Shown piece by piece: positions 11,391 through 22,156 of a DNA stretch of 64,000 bases. Origin of the DNA: Larix kaempferi (Eukaryota; Streptophyta; Pinopsida; Pinales; Pinaceae); contig BSBM01000190.1 in the NCBI GenBank assembly GCA_027924585.1, positions 868,001 to 932,000 on the forward strand, read 5' to 3'. The position numbers and the translations under genes were made by a program. The notes below the pieces were generated by a model. The model worked only from the letters and a program-made list of their open reading frames with translations. It did no database searches and was not told the DNA's origin. Numbering within the stretch: position 1 is the first letter of the stretch; every line of letters begins with the position of its first letter.

Positions 11391-12717
11391 TGGTCTTCTG
11401 GAACTATAAAGCACTAGAAAGCATAAGCAAAGTACATGCATTAAAATAACTTGTAAGAGGAGAGGATCTTTGTCCTCATCCAAGAGACGAAAATGGAGGC
11501 AACATAAGTCTTAGAAATCGAGGTGAAAACATGGAAGCAAAGTGAAGGACATGTTGTCAGCACAAAAAGAGCTTCGGGAGGGATTGCTACCTTTTGGGAT
11601 GCTAGAAATTTCAAGAAAATAGAACAATTGGAGATATGGCATTGGTTGATGTTCACCCAAAAAATCAAAGAGACGAAGGTAACCTTTAGAATATTCAATG
11701 TCTATGTTCTAGTCCAACATGGAGGATAAGTCGAATATGGAAATTAGTATCCATTCTCAAGACATTGTGGCTAGAGATTTCAATGTCACGCTCTTTCAAA
11801 GGGAAAGAAGAGGAGGAAACATGGTCAAAGACCCATTTGGAGGGTAGATGGAGGACTTAATGGAAGACTAGGAACTAGTAGACATCCTTCCAAAAAAATT
11901 TCATTTTACCTAGTCCAACCCATAGGATTAAGACTATGCATATTGCAACTTGATTAGATAGATTCCTTATTCACAATTCCTTCTTGTTAGATTATTTCTC
12001 TATTATCCCCAAGATTATTCTCTCAACTATCTCAAATCATAAACCTATTCTTCTCTCCTTTCACAAGGTAGAGAACTTGGGCACGATCCCCTATCACTTC
12101 AATCTTCTTTGGTTGCAGAAAGAGGAAGCTATGGTAATCAATCAAGACAAATAGAACTCAAAAATCAAAGGCTCCCTTGCATACATCTAGGAAACAAAAT
12201 TGAGGCTAGTAAAGGGAGCTCTAGAAGAATGAACAAATTCTCTTACAAATCTCCACTAGAAGAGAAACTTGAGGCTCACAATTACCTAGAAGCTCTCAAA
12301 GCATAAATTGAAAGGAGCTAACCAAAGAGCAGTGTAAGAAGAACAAAATTAACCCAATGCATTCTTAAGCTTCATATAAAGGAAGAGGAGATGTGGTATC
12401 TTGAATATGGAAGCTTTTGGATCAAATTTGGAGACAAGAATACAACATACTTCCATAGACAAGCAAAGGGAAGACAACATAGGAACACCCTAAAAAAATC
12501 ATTTACTCAAATGAGGGGCACATCTCTAATTTTGGTGAACAAAAGAAGTGCACTTGCATTTCAAAAATATCTATATAGAGCTAGGAGGCAATAATCAATG
12601 TGCCAAAGAGGGTATTTTACTTGAAAAGGAAGTCTCGTAAAAGGAGATAGCGGATGCAATATGGATCCTGGAGCTTAACAGAGCCCCAAATCCAAATGGC
12701 TTCACTATTCATTTTTT
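11385..12717 (+). pseudogene. LINE ORF2: endonuclease and start of RT, split
   Basis: The degenerate frame begins MNMVFWNYKALES and shows ALK-LVRGEDLFVLIQETKM, the N-terminal block of the AP-type endonuclease that nicks target DNA. Further on are SFWIKFGDKNTTYFHRQAKG (12406-12465) and KEIADAIWILELNRAPNPNGF (about 12640-12705), the latter being the entry to the LINE RT domain. The frame is cut at 12717, inside RT, by the end of element A. Multiple stops precede this. An RNase H remnant beyond element A (23754 on) is its likely continuation. Confidence 0.82.
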
Positions 12718-13550
12718 TGTTAAAATTAGGGTTAGGTTAGAGTTGTAAGCAGAAAATTAAAAATTTGTACTTTACTGCGATAATAAATTACCAAACTAAT
12801 GCTGAAAACAAAATAGTTCAGCAGACAAGTTTAGATCTAATAATTAAAAATATAAGTTTCATCTCTTTCAACTTTAACACTTCCAAAGATCATTGTGTTA
12901 AATTTAAAGAACACACTTAACAACTACAAAAATATAACCAACAGAGCAACAACAATAGTAAGACTAATTAGAAAAAATTATAGCAGCAATAAGATATCTA
13001 AATAACAACACAAAAGAACAAGTTGGGACCTTCCTTATACTCAAAAATTTAGCTTTCAGAATGGACTTTGCCTCTCAAAGGCAAGTCAACAACTGGAACA
13101 AATTTGACCCTTACCTGAGGGTATGTACAAACCTGAGAGAGAGAGATAAGGTGTTGTAGGAAAGAGTTAGATAGTTATAGTAAGGCCCAAAACAATCAAA
13201 AGGCACACAACAATTGAATGGCAGCCACAAACAACCCTCAATAGGCAGTAGCAACCTCAAGAAATTAACACAAACCCAAACAACCTCAACAAGGCATGTG
13301 GCAGCCTTCAAAAAGTAGATCACAGCCCTAAAACATTAGATCTTACCCAAACAAGGTCCAAGCAGGCAGCAGCTTCCCTAGTAGCCCTTAAACAAAGTCT
13401 CGGTGGTCACATACAGGACACAACAGTCCTAAAACAGTCCATGGTGGCAGCAGGTATCCCTACACAGGAAGTGGCCCCTTCTTAATAGTCAAAACAATCT
13501 ACGGTGGGAAGCAGGCATCCCTACAAAGGTAGTGGCCTCCTCACATGTGC
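12718..13550 (-). repeat. Element A left (3') LTR, segment 1
   Basis: Aligns base for base, with substitutions, to 18935-19254 plus 22157-22697 of the right LTR (for example GTTCAGCAGACAAGTTTAG and the CCTGAGGGTATGTACAAACC block). Homology stops near 13550, where about 30 bp of uncertain origin precede the gypsy LTR. Confidence 0.85.
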
Positions 13551-13581
13551 TAGGAACCCGTGTCAACCCTTCTCTTTACTT

Positions 13582-13924
13582 TGTTAGTATATTGTTGTTG
13601 GACGCATATGCTTTGTAAGTCGTCCCATAGTATTTGTTGATCCATAGTTTGTATTAGCCCATGGTATTAACACATAGTATTGGACGCATATGCTTTGTAA
13701 GTCGTCCTGTAGTATTATATGTCCCATGGTATTGACCCATAGTATTGGGCATAGACTTAGTATATAAGTGTGTGTTGAGACCAATGAAGGTACCGTGAAG
13801 TTATTTGTATTAAGCTTGCTCAAAGGAGGTTGCCTCCTCAAAGTGGCCTGCGATCAATAAAGTGATTCTGTTATTATTGTTATCTCGTGTATTTTCATTA
13901 ATTAATTTTTGCAAGTTCCTCACA
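13582..13924 (+). repeat. 5' LTR of the gypsy element
   Basis: 343 bp, TGTTAGTA...CACA, followed after two bases by the PBS. It contains a near-perfect internal duplication of GTATTGGACGCATATGCTTT (about 13597 and 13677) and a TATATAAG TATA box near 13762. No second copy is in the window. Confidence 0.8.
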
Positions 13925-13926
13925 CC

Positions 13927-13938
13927 TGGTATCAAAGC
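13927..13938 (+). other. Primer-binding site of the gypsy element
   Basis: TGGTATCAAAGC two bases after the LTR end; complementary to initiator-Met tRNA with a mismatch, as in many plant LTR elements. Confidence 0.8.
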
Positions 13939-14940
13939 ACTTTCTTGGGCTCGTTGGGTGAAATTTCTGCCAAAAAAAATTCTGCATCTGTTGCAGGTTC
14001 GGATCTGGGAATAATCCCTATCCACTTAACTGTGGGAAGTACTTGGGCATAAGCCCTAAAACTCATTGTGAGGAGTATCACAAGAACCCCAAAGTAGTTG
14101 GCCCATTGAGAGGTCCTGCTAGCAGAAAGAGCAACAACCCCTACCTGATTGACTAGTTCCCACCCATGAGGTAAACCAAAAGCTCTCGTTTGTGGCAAAG
14201 CGGTTATCAGTTTTACCTGAGTCGTGGAATGAGTGGTACTGCTCCAATACGCAAGTCGTCAGACAGCATTGATGGCCGAGTGAATCCCCTGAACCGTTAG
14301 GAAGCCGAGCATACGGGGTCCATATCTATTTTCAGTTGATAAATCGTAGATTTCCTCTATCCAGAACTGTTGCCGATCACTTCCGCACTGTTTCATATCT
14401 ATCTGTTTCCGATCCCTTCCGCGTCGTTTCAAATCCATCTGTTTCCGATCCCTTCCATGCCGTTGCAGATCCATTTCTGAAATTTAAAAAAAAATAAAAA
14501 TAAAAAGTTTTTTCGCCATATCTCCCTTGTTTTAAGTCTGTTTCCCTTGAAACTTCCCTGACACCCCTGCAATTCCATTCTGCATATTTCATTATTGAAG
14601 ACCCTATCCCAAATTCTACTTCCCAAAGACAGAAATCTCACATTTGTCTATTTTTAGGGTTTTCCATAACTTCTTCAATTTTCACCCACTCGCCTTCAAA
14701 TTTTACCGCGGTGTTCATTTCTTATTTCTGCTTCTTTGTCCCTCTCTGTCAAATTTTCTCATTCTTTCACCCCGCTTCCGAAATCCCCATTTTTTGCTTC
14801 CATGTCCATCAAAAAGTGTCCAAAACCTAGTCAAACCGAAATTACCCATCTGAATTTTTCCCAAATCCAAATTTTCCTTCACTAAAACAGTTTCTGTTTT
14901 TGTTTTTCTACCCATTCAAAACAAAAAAAAACTCCTGGTT
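13939..14940 (+). other. Gypsy untranslated leader
   Basis: About 1 kb without a convincing ORF between PBS and gag ATG. It includes a run of CCGATCCCTTCC(A/G)CGCCGTTT-type repeats (14370-14470), three imperfect units, and pyrimidine-rich DNA further on. Confidence 0.6.
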
Positions 14941-16395
14941 ATGGTTGTCACCCGTGCAAGAGCACAAATCATGGAAGAAGAACTTACAGCCCTCAAAACC
15001 AAACTCCAAGATCTAGATGAAAAATTTCTCAGGCTCCATCTTTATCATTCAGCCATGAATAATAACCGACAACCAGAATCTTCTGCAGCCACTGGGTTCT
15101 CTTCTTCCAGCAATTTTCGTGGGCCGAAGCTTGAATTTCCTCACTTCAATGGTACTGATCCGACTGGATGGATATACCGGGAAGACCAATATTTCAGTCT
15201 GCATAATACTTTTGATGTCCAGAAAGTTCCACTTGCATCCTTTCATTTGGAACAGGAAGTCGTTCAATGGTACCGTTGGTATATCAGAGCTCATCACGAA
15301 CCAAACTGGACAGATCTTTGCCAACTCATTTTGCAACGATTTGGTCCTAGTGCTTTTGATGACTTCATAGGAGCACTCACTAAACTTCGTCAAATTGGCA
15401 CTGTGAGAGAGTACCAGACAGAATTTGAGAAACTGGCCAATCACACCGAAGGATTGTCTGATGTATTCTACAGGAGTTATTTTATTAGTGATCTCAAGGA
15501 TGAAATCCGCTCAGAGGTTAAAATGTTCTGTCCCTACACAATGATGGAAGTCCTAGGGTTGGCTAAGTTAGCAGAAAACAAGATCGCAACCCAACAACGC
15601 TCCAAACCCACCTTTGTTCCCTTCAGAAATATGGGTTCCCAACAACCTCCCATCATGCCAACTCCTCGACCAACTCCTATCAAACATTTGTCTGAAGCAG
15701 AGATGCGAGCACGCCGAGAAAAAGGGCTTTGTTATAATTGTGATGAGAAATTCACTCGGGGACATAGATGTGTTAAGCAAAAGCTCTATCTCTTGGATGT
15801 GGATTCTCCACCTGCTTCTGAAATTGGTGAAGAAGCTGCAGATACAATAGATTATCAAGTCGTCATTCAGGAGCCACCTATTAACCCTTCATCTCAGGAC
15901 AACCAGCCAGAGATATCTCTCCATGCTTTAGCCGGAACCACCACCCCCCAAACAATGCGGGTCAGGGGTTACTTCAAGAAGATCCCTCTTACAATACTCA
16001 TTAATTCTGGTAGCACTCATAATTTCATTGACCATTGGATCGCCAAACAGGCTGATTGTTTTGTCCATCCTTTCTCCAACTTTGAAGTCATGGTTGCCAA
16101 TGGAGGCACCTTACCTTGCCAGGGAAAGTGTCACAATGTGCGTATCTCTCGGGAAGATTATAACCTGAGCTCTAACATGTTTGCCTTGTCCTTAGGCGGA
16201 TGTGATGTGGTTTTGGGCGTTCAATGGTTACGCACACTTGGCCCCATCTTATGGGATTTTGCTGAACTTTGGATGCAGTTTTCAGTCAATGGGACACAAC
16301 ACACATTTACAGGCTTACAACCAGGGTCTCTCCGCATCATCAGGTCACATCGCCTGGAAACGATACTTAAGAAGAATTCACATTTATTTCTAAGG
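14941..16395 (+). pseudogene. Ty3/gypsy Gag-protease, active-site Asp replaced, truncated
   Basis: An open frame of 524 codons, of which about 480 are gypsy. The N-terminal Gag includes a PKLEFPHFNGTDPTGWI block and the retrotransposon Gag core (to residue ~220). A zinc knuckle of CYNC...HRC spacing follows at residues ~262-275. A pepsin-like protease has LINSGSTHNFID where this family normally has DSGSTHNF, so the catalytic aspartate is asparagine (residue 355, codon 16003-16005). The flap-side motif GGCDVVLGVQWL is present. The last ~40 codons are element A LTR read through. Apart from the Asp loss the frame has no stop, which is unusual here. Confidence 0.9.
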
Positions 16396-16400
16396 ACCAA

Positions 16401-17045
16401 GCAGGGTGTAATAACAAGGTGGGGATACAACCCATTTATCTCTCTCTCAAATATACAAGGGTTCCATACACTAACTGAAAGTTCATCATCACCATATAAG
16501 GAAGGTCCACACTAGATGATGTGATCATGTGGTCCTCCCGATTGCTCCTAAGGTCAAGTGCTAGTGACTTCATCAAGGGGTGGCCAATCCCTTAATGAAA
16601 CAACCTAGCTCAACCATCTCGAAGACCTGGGAAAGGAGGGCATCACACATCATCATCTTGGTTAACTGACCAAGATCCACCTGGTTAACTGACCAGGAAT
16701 GTACCTAAAGGAACTGCTTGGTCCCAGACCAATAATTTTCCTGGTCCCATACCAAGATGTCTTTGTCTCTTCCTGCAGATTCTGCTTGGTCCTCGTGACC
16801 AAGAAATTGTATGGTCCTAGACCAAAATTCCCTAGAAATAGATAGGGGCCCTAGCCACATGCTAGGGACTTTGACATGGCTCCAACATGCTTGGTCCCAT
16901 ACCAAGAACCCCAGTAGACTTCTAAGGACCCTAGGGTACCTGCTAGGCACTTACTCTGCCTGGTTAACTGACCAGGAATCCTAGTAAATTGACTAGGGTG
17001 CCATCCTCCTAGATAATGGCTCTCACAGCTGCATTAACTTTAACA
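16401..17045 (-). repeat. Element A left LTR, segment 2, with hairpin array
   Basis: The first part (about 16413-16511) matches 23652-23750 of the right LTR. The remainder is U3 sequence seen only in this copy, similar to the U3 of element F. From 16657 to ~17011 it is full of short inverted repeats, for example CTTGGT-taactg-ACCAAG (16657-16674) and TTGGTC-cca-GACCAA (16718-16732). It ends TAACA at 17045, next to the PPT complement. Confidence 0.85.
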
Positions 17046-17072
17046 CTCCCTCTCAGCAAGAGAGGCATTCTC
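17046..17072 (-). other. Polypurine tract of element A
   Basis: Plus strand CTCCCTCTCAGCAAGAGAGG next to the LTR end; on the minus strand a purine-rich GAGAGGGAG abuts TGTTA. Matches the copia PPT in elements B, E and F. Confidence 0.75.
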
Positions 17073-18922
17073 AGCAACACTTAGCTTGTCTCGGAATTAC
17101 CCATACTTAGTCATGGACAAAGGCTTGGTCAACACATAGGTAATCTGTTTAGTTGACATAAGATACTGAAGTCTTTGCACCATGTCCCTAACATAGTGAT
17201 ACTTCCTCTCGATGTGTTTTGACCTGTCATAGAATACGGGATTTTCTTAGAGCTTCAAACAACTCTGGATGTCAGCAAGAAGCTTGATCTTATAGATCCA
17301 CTTGGAAGTTACAACTGACTTCCCTTGTTGTCTAAGAACCAATTTCCACACGTCATTTTCCATTATTAACTACAGATCTTTTATCATAGCACCATTCCAA
17401 ACTTGATGTTTGGTTGCCTCCTCATAAGTGGAGGATTCTGAATCAATGACATGGCTCATCAAATCAAAGCATCCTTGAATCTTCTCAATAGGATACTTAA
17501 TGGAGTCAACTGAAGACTCCCTCTGCTTATCTGAAAGAATTGACTCATGGATTGGGCTCACTTCCATGTCTATATTACTCGGAGGCTCTCTGAAGTGATG
17601 AGAAACATCTTTCTCATGAAACATCACATCTCTACTCCTCTTTTCTGCAATCCCATTCTGTTGGGGATTGAAGAGCACAGTTGGCTCCCTCTCGATCTCA
17701 GAGCTTACAAGTTGTTCTTCTCCACTAAGGAACAAGTTATCAGTATATAGCAGGTTCTCTTTTGTAAGCATAAGACTTGGATGACTCTATCATGTCGGCA
17801 TTTAGGAGGATGAACATCTAGAATAATTGATCCTGCATCTTGTGGGGCCTCTTACTCCCTTTGTATCTAAGCACTCAGCTCCCTCTGGAACTGTGCATCC
17901 AACTCTGAACATAAGCAGGATCTGCATACTTCTTTTAGAGCAAGTCATATCATCCTCAATTTAAGTTCGGTCCAATAGTCAGCAATAACCAAAATTGGTT
18001 TAACATAGTCTTAGAATCCATCCATATACTAGACAGCTATCTAGAGCTATCAAGAGTATAATATCAATCACACATATATGCAATATGTCATAAAAGTATG
18101 TTTCACCATAAGACATGATAATTCAATCATAGATGGGATAAAGAGTCCTCCCTCTTAATTTCTATCTCCAAGCAGAAGTCACAGTCATGTCATGATCAAG
18201 TGTCTTTGAGTTTTCTACATTCTAAACCAATGTCTTTTAGATCTAAGCATGTGCCTCTTAAGTGTGCATTATATCATTCTCAAGATCTCAAGTATCATCA
18301 CACATCATAACCCTAGTTATATGGTCATGATTAATCCAAGTATAGCTCCTCAGGTAATTAAACATCTTTACACTTGCATATTCTGATTATATTGTTCAAT
18401 GAATCACAACACTCTTTAGACTTATACTGTAAAATGATCAAATTAGAAAGTATCATGATCATGTACACCCTTGATTACTAATGATCATGAAGATACACAA
18501 GTCAAGATCTAAAGATATAAGCTTCTTACTCATCACAGAAAACATACACGAGTCAAACCTTGCTAGTTATAACTAACAAACCTCTTCAAGGAGTCATCAA
18601 GTCCACAGCCTACCAATTCCATTTTCTGATATTACACTTAGGGCATAGACTGTCATTACCACTGGAACTGTATTTTTCAAGTTTGACAAAAACATTTATT
18701 TCTAGACAATTAATACTTATATGTGGCCATCCAACTGAATGTACTGGTGTCTGAATGGTACATTGTTCTTCTAAGAGAAATTTGATGATCAGATCTTTAC
18801 CAACTTTATCACTTTGTGGGCCAATGAACCCTCGCGGCCAAGTTAGATAAAGTTCAAGCCCTTACCTTAGGATCTATGTAGATTCTGTCAAGCTCCAAAA
18901 CAAAATTAGCTACAAACCCTAA

Positions 18923-18934
18923 GCTCTTATACCA
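18923..18934 (-). other. Primer-binding site of element A
   Basis: Minus strand TGGTATAAGAGC next to the right LTR; one base away from the canonical TGGTATCAGAGC of initiator-Met tRNA. Confidence 0.8.
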
Positions 18935-19254
18935 TGTTAAAATTGGGGTTAGGTTAGAGTTTTAAGCAAAAAATTAAAAATTTGTACTTTAATGCAATAA
19001 TAAATTACCAAATTAATATTGAAAACAAAATAGTTCAGTAGACAAGTTTAGATCTAATAATTAAAAATATAATTTTAATCTCTTTCAAGTTTAACACTCC
19101 CAATTATCATTGTGTTAAAGTTGAAGCACACATTTAACAATTGCATAAATATAACCAGCAGAGCAACAATAGTAGTAAGACTAATTAGACAAAATTATAG
19201 CAGCAATAAGAGATCTAAATAACAACACAAAAGAACAAGTTGGGACGTTCCTTA
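18935..19254 (-). repeat. Element A right (5') LTR, segment 1
   Basis: Aligns with 12718-13036. It is interrupted at CCTTA by element E and resumes at 22157. Confidence 0.88.
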
Positions 19255-19957
19255 TGTTAGCACTTTGTAGCTCGGAGGCATTCCTGCATCAGGTGCCTAG
19301 TTGCAGGGGTCCAAGAACTTATGGAGTCTCATTAAATATTCATAAAGTGACTTTATGAGTTTTTATTAAAGTACTTTATGATGTGACCTTTTAATTTAAA
19401 AGTGAGATGTATTTTATAGTGATTATAAAGTGACTTTTAAATTATAAAGTGACTTTAAGTTATAAAGTGATTTTTATAATATTTAGGAAAAAGTGACTTT
19501 TTGAAAATAAAAGATTTAGTATATAGTTCACTTAGGGAATTTAAGTGAACCTGAAATTAGATCCCAGCCATGGATCTTGAGATCAAGATTTAATCTCAAC
19601 CATAGAATTCGAAAAGTCGTGGGAGTTACCCTAATGAGGTAAATAAAAGAGCTTTGAGACTTCATTTGTTATTCATTCCAAGAGATATTGGGAAAGAAAG
19701 AGGCATGCATTCCAAGGAAGAGCAGTTGTTGGAGTGGCACGAGTTTCAAGAGGAGAGTAAGAGAGTTCAGTTGAGATAGAAGAAGAGAGGGGAAGCTGAG
19801 TAGAGGAGGGGCACATTTCTCCAAGCAGGTGAGTGGCACAAACTTCCAAAAATCATCAGTATAGAGCTACAAATTGAAGGGCTCGTTTCTCAGAGCTAGA
19901 GGCACGATTTCCAAGATTGTTTCCAACAGAAAGAGACGCAGTACTGCAGAAGTAGCT
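19255..19957 (+). repeat. Element E 5' LTR, truncated
   Basis: Matches 20821-21557 of the 3' LTR (which carries a ~35-bp duplicated segment near 21340-21375). Homology ends after GCAGAAGTAG(C/G)T(A/G)AGGTTG. The ~590 bp of U5-side LTR sequence present in the other copy is missing. Confidence 0.85.
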
Positions 19958-20059
19958 AAGGTTGGGTGTGCAAAGGATTTGCATGACTAAGGTTGTTTTG
20001 TAGTGGCTGTGTGCAAGGATATTGTTGAGAAGTACAGCTGGTAGGGTATTTTGGTCAAA

Positions 20060-20836
20060 AAGGGCAGATTGGAAGATTTTGCGAAGAAATTCGAAAAGGA
20101 ATTTCCGCTTGTCTCAATTCTTTCAGACAGCAGTGTAGCAGAGAGTTTGGGTACTGGAGCATGGTACATAGATAGCAGAGCAGCACGCCATATGACAGGG
20201 ACACGAGCAATGTTCTGAGATTTGACATATATTGACAGAGTTATACTTACCGAGGATGGGTATGCCGGCACCCATGTAGTAGGAGTTGGAAGATTCCTAT
20301 TCCAACTAGAGTCTGGTGGTTATCTGGAGGTTGGCGATGTGTTGCTTGTTCCAGAGTTGAAGACGAACTTGCTCTCAGTTTCAGCTCTGGAGGATGACGG
20401 ATATGCAATCCTTCATGTGGAAGGGCGTGTTTATATATATCCGATGAGTGGGGGCTTGGGTGCAACGAGTCTGCTTGGAATCCGTGATGGCAAGGTATAC
20501 CGAGTTTTGAGGCATCCTGTGGATGGTGAGCTTGGTGAGAGATGAGACTCAGTGGCAGCAACGATGGCTGTCAGTATGGAGGATTCATCCAACTCTGTGA
20601 GCAAACCGAGTTGGTATGATATGGTTCTTCAAGATGAGCAGGAGAGTGAGCAATGCTCTCAGTTCAGAGTGGTTAGGCGCAAACCTTCAGCAGCTAATAC
20701 AGTGCAGGTATTTGAGGGGCATTCAGATTCAGAGGAAGGTTCAGCTATTGGAGGGAGAGGACTGGAGAGAGAGATCCAGGTGGAGCCAATGCCAATAGTA
20801 CCTCCCTCGCTAAGAGGGAGTGTTAGCATTTTGTAG
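20060..20836 (+). pseudogene. copia protease / pre-integrase fragment
   Basis: One frame reads FAKKFEKEFPLVSI then WYIDSRAARHMTG (20162-20200). This is the copia aspartic protease site with the invariant Gly after Asp-Ser changed to Arg (AGA, 20177-20179). It continues YLEVGDVLLVPELKTNLLSVSALED and a GAG-pre-integrase-like stretch. Two in-frame TGA codons (20216-20218 and 20543-20545) break it. The final part is an acidic Ser/Glu-rich stretch running into the PPT. Integrase and RT are absent. Confidence 0.82.
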
Positions 20837-22151
20837 CTTGGAAGCACTCCTACATCAGGTGTCTAGGTGCAGGGGTCCAAGAACTTATGGAGTCTCATTA
20901 AATATTCATAAAGTGACTTTATGAGTTTTTATTAAAGTACTTTATGATGTGACCTTTTAATTTAAAAGTGAGATGTACTTTACAGTGATTATAAAGTGAC
21001 TTTTAAATTATAAAATGACTTTAAGTTATAAAGTGAACTTTTATAATATTTAGAGAAAAGTGACTTTTCGAAAAGAAAAGATTTAGTCTATAGTTCACTT
21101 AGGGAATTTAAGTGAACCACAAATTAGATCCCAGCCATGGATCCTGAGATCAAGATTTAATTTCAGCCATAGAATTCGAAAAGTCATGGGAGTTACCCTA
21201 ATGAGGTAAATAAAAGAGCTTTGAGACTTCATTTGTTATTCATTCCAAGAGATATTGGGAAAGAGAGGCACGCATTCCAAGGGAGAGCAGTTGTTGGAGT
21301 GGCACGAGTTTCAAGAGGAGAGTAAGAGAGTTGAGTTGAGATAGAAGAGGACAGTAAGAGAGTTGAGTTGAGATAGAAGAGGAGAGAGGAATCTGAGTAG
21401 AGGAGGGGCACATTTCTCCAAGCAAGAGAGTGGCATGAACTTCTAGAAATCATCAATATAGAGCTCCAAATTGAAGGGCTTGTTTGTCAGAGCTAGAGGC
21501 ACGATTTCCAAGACCGTTTCCAGCAGAAAGAGACACAATACTGCAGAAGTAGGTGAGGTTGTACAGCACAGTTTTAGAGACAGCCAAGTGGGCTCTATTT
21601 TCGAGGTGATATTGTTGTACATTGTACTTATGTTTTACTCTTTATTCAAGGTGGTTAAATGATCTCAAGGAAGTGTAACCTAAAGGCTGTAAGATAGAAA
21701 ACTGAGTATTGTTTTCTATGGGTCTTCTTTGGCATTGTTTCCAAGGAATAATTTTTACACAATGACTGTGAAAGCATTGTGTACTTTCTGTTGTATATAA
21801 TTTGATGTTGTACTCTCTCACATCTTTCTTATTAAGCTCAATAAAGATACTCTCTCTCTTGACTGGTTTTCCACAAGGTTTGGGGTTTTTTCCAGGGTCT
21901 AAGTTTGACCAAATATGTTGAGTCAAATGCATTTTTCCAGATTGTTGTTTTGAATTTCCTGTGTTATTTTTTGCTGCAATATGTGTTCATGAGCAATATA
22001 TCAATCCAATAATGCGTGTATTTGTTACTTGAGTAAAGTATAAGTGGATAGCTCATTATTATTGGCTGTTATCAGAGGTTCATGAACAGTTTGACAAAAT
22101 GTATCTATGACTGTGTGTGAACAGTGTGTAGTATTTTGCCAATTTTTAACA
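20821..22151 (+). repeat. Element E 3' LTR
   Basis: 1331 bp, TGTTAGCA...TTAACA. Near its start it carries a cluster of AAAGTGACTTT / TTATAAAGTGA motifs (about 20908-21065), also in the 5' copy (19335-19500). Followed by CCTTA. Confidence 0.88.
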
Positions 22152-22156
22152 CCTTA

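Larger units (their letters stand above)
13582..16400 (+). mobile_element. Ty3/gypsy element, 3'-truncated, inside element A LTR
   Basis: Contains a 5' LTR, PBS, a long leader and a gag-protease frame, then stops abruptly at about 16390-16412, where element A LTR sequence resumes. RT, RNase H, integrase and the 3' LTR are missing, so the lineage cannot be settled. The deletion also removed element A LTR sequence matching 22700-23640 of the other LTR. Confidence 0.85.
17046..18934 (-). pseudogene. Element A internal region: pol remnants
   Basis: Read on the minus strand, the frame at 17370-17771 contains NPQQNGIAEKRSR, the end of a copia integrase core. It continues as an acidic linker and the RT N-terminus (NDVWKL...RQQGKSVVTSKWIYKIK), then jumps straight to RNase H (DIQSCLKL-ENPVFYDRSKHIE...VLTKPLS) at 17100-17300. 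The RT catalytic core is therefore missing, at the same junction as in element F. No full gag is recognised toward the PBS. Stops and shifts are present. Confidence 0.78.
19255..22151 (+). mobile_element. Element E: defective copia element inside element A LTR
   Basis: Flanked by the 5-bp duplication CCTTA (19250-19254 and 22152-22156). The right LTR is complete (20821-22151, 1331 bp, TGTTAGCA...TTAACA). The left LTR keeps only its first ~703 bp (19255-19957), and the rest with PBS and gag is deleted. The interior holds just the protease region. A PPT (aagagggag, to 20820) precedes the right LTR and gives plus orientation. Confidence 0.9.

Noticed and set aside
12713-12717. Target duplication for element A
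   Set aside because: The left flank is a T run and the right end of the element is truncated, so no duplication can be shown.
13927-13938. tRNA-like sequences at PBS positions (also 3037, 18923, 32967, 34518, 53551)
   Set aside because: Only 12-14 bases complementary to the tRNA 3' end; these are primer-binding sites, not tRNA genes.
16396-16515. C-terminal ~40 residues of the gypsy gag-protease ORF
   Set aside because: This part aligns with element A LTR (23650-23750), so it is accidental read-through after a deletion.
20247-20561. 104-codon minus-strand ORF in element E
   Set aside because: Antisense to the protease/pre-integrase frame, which carries the recognisable motifs.
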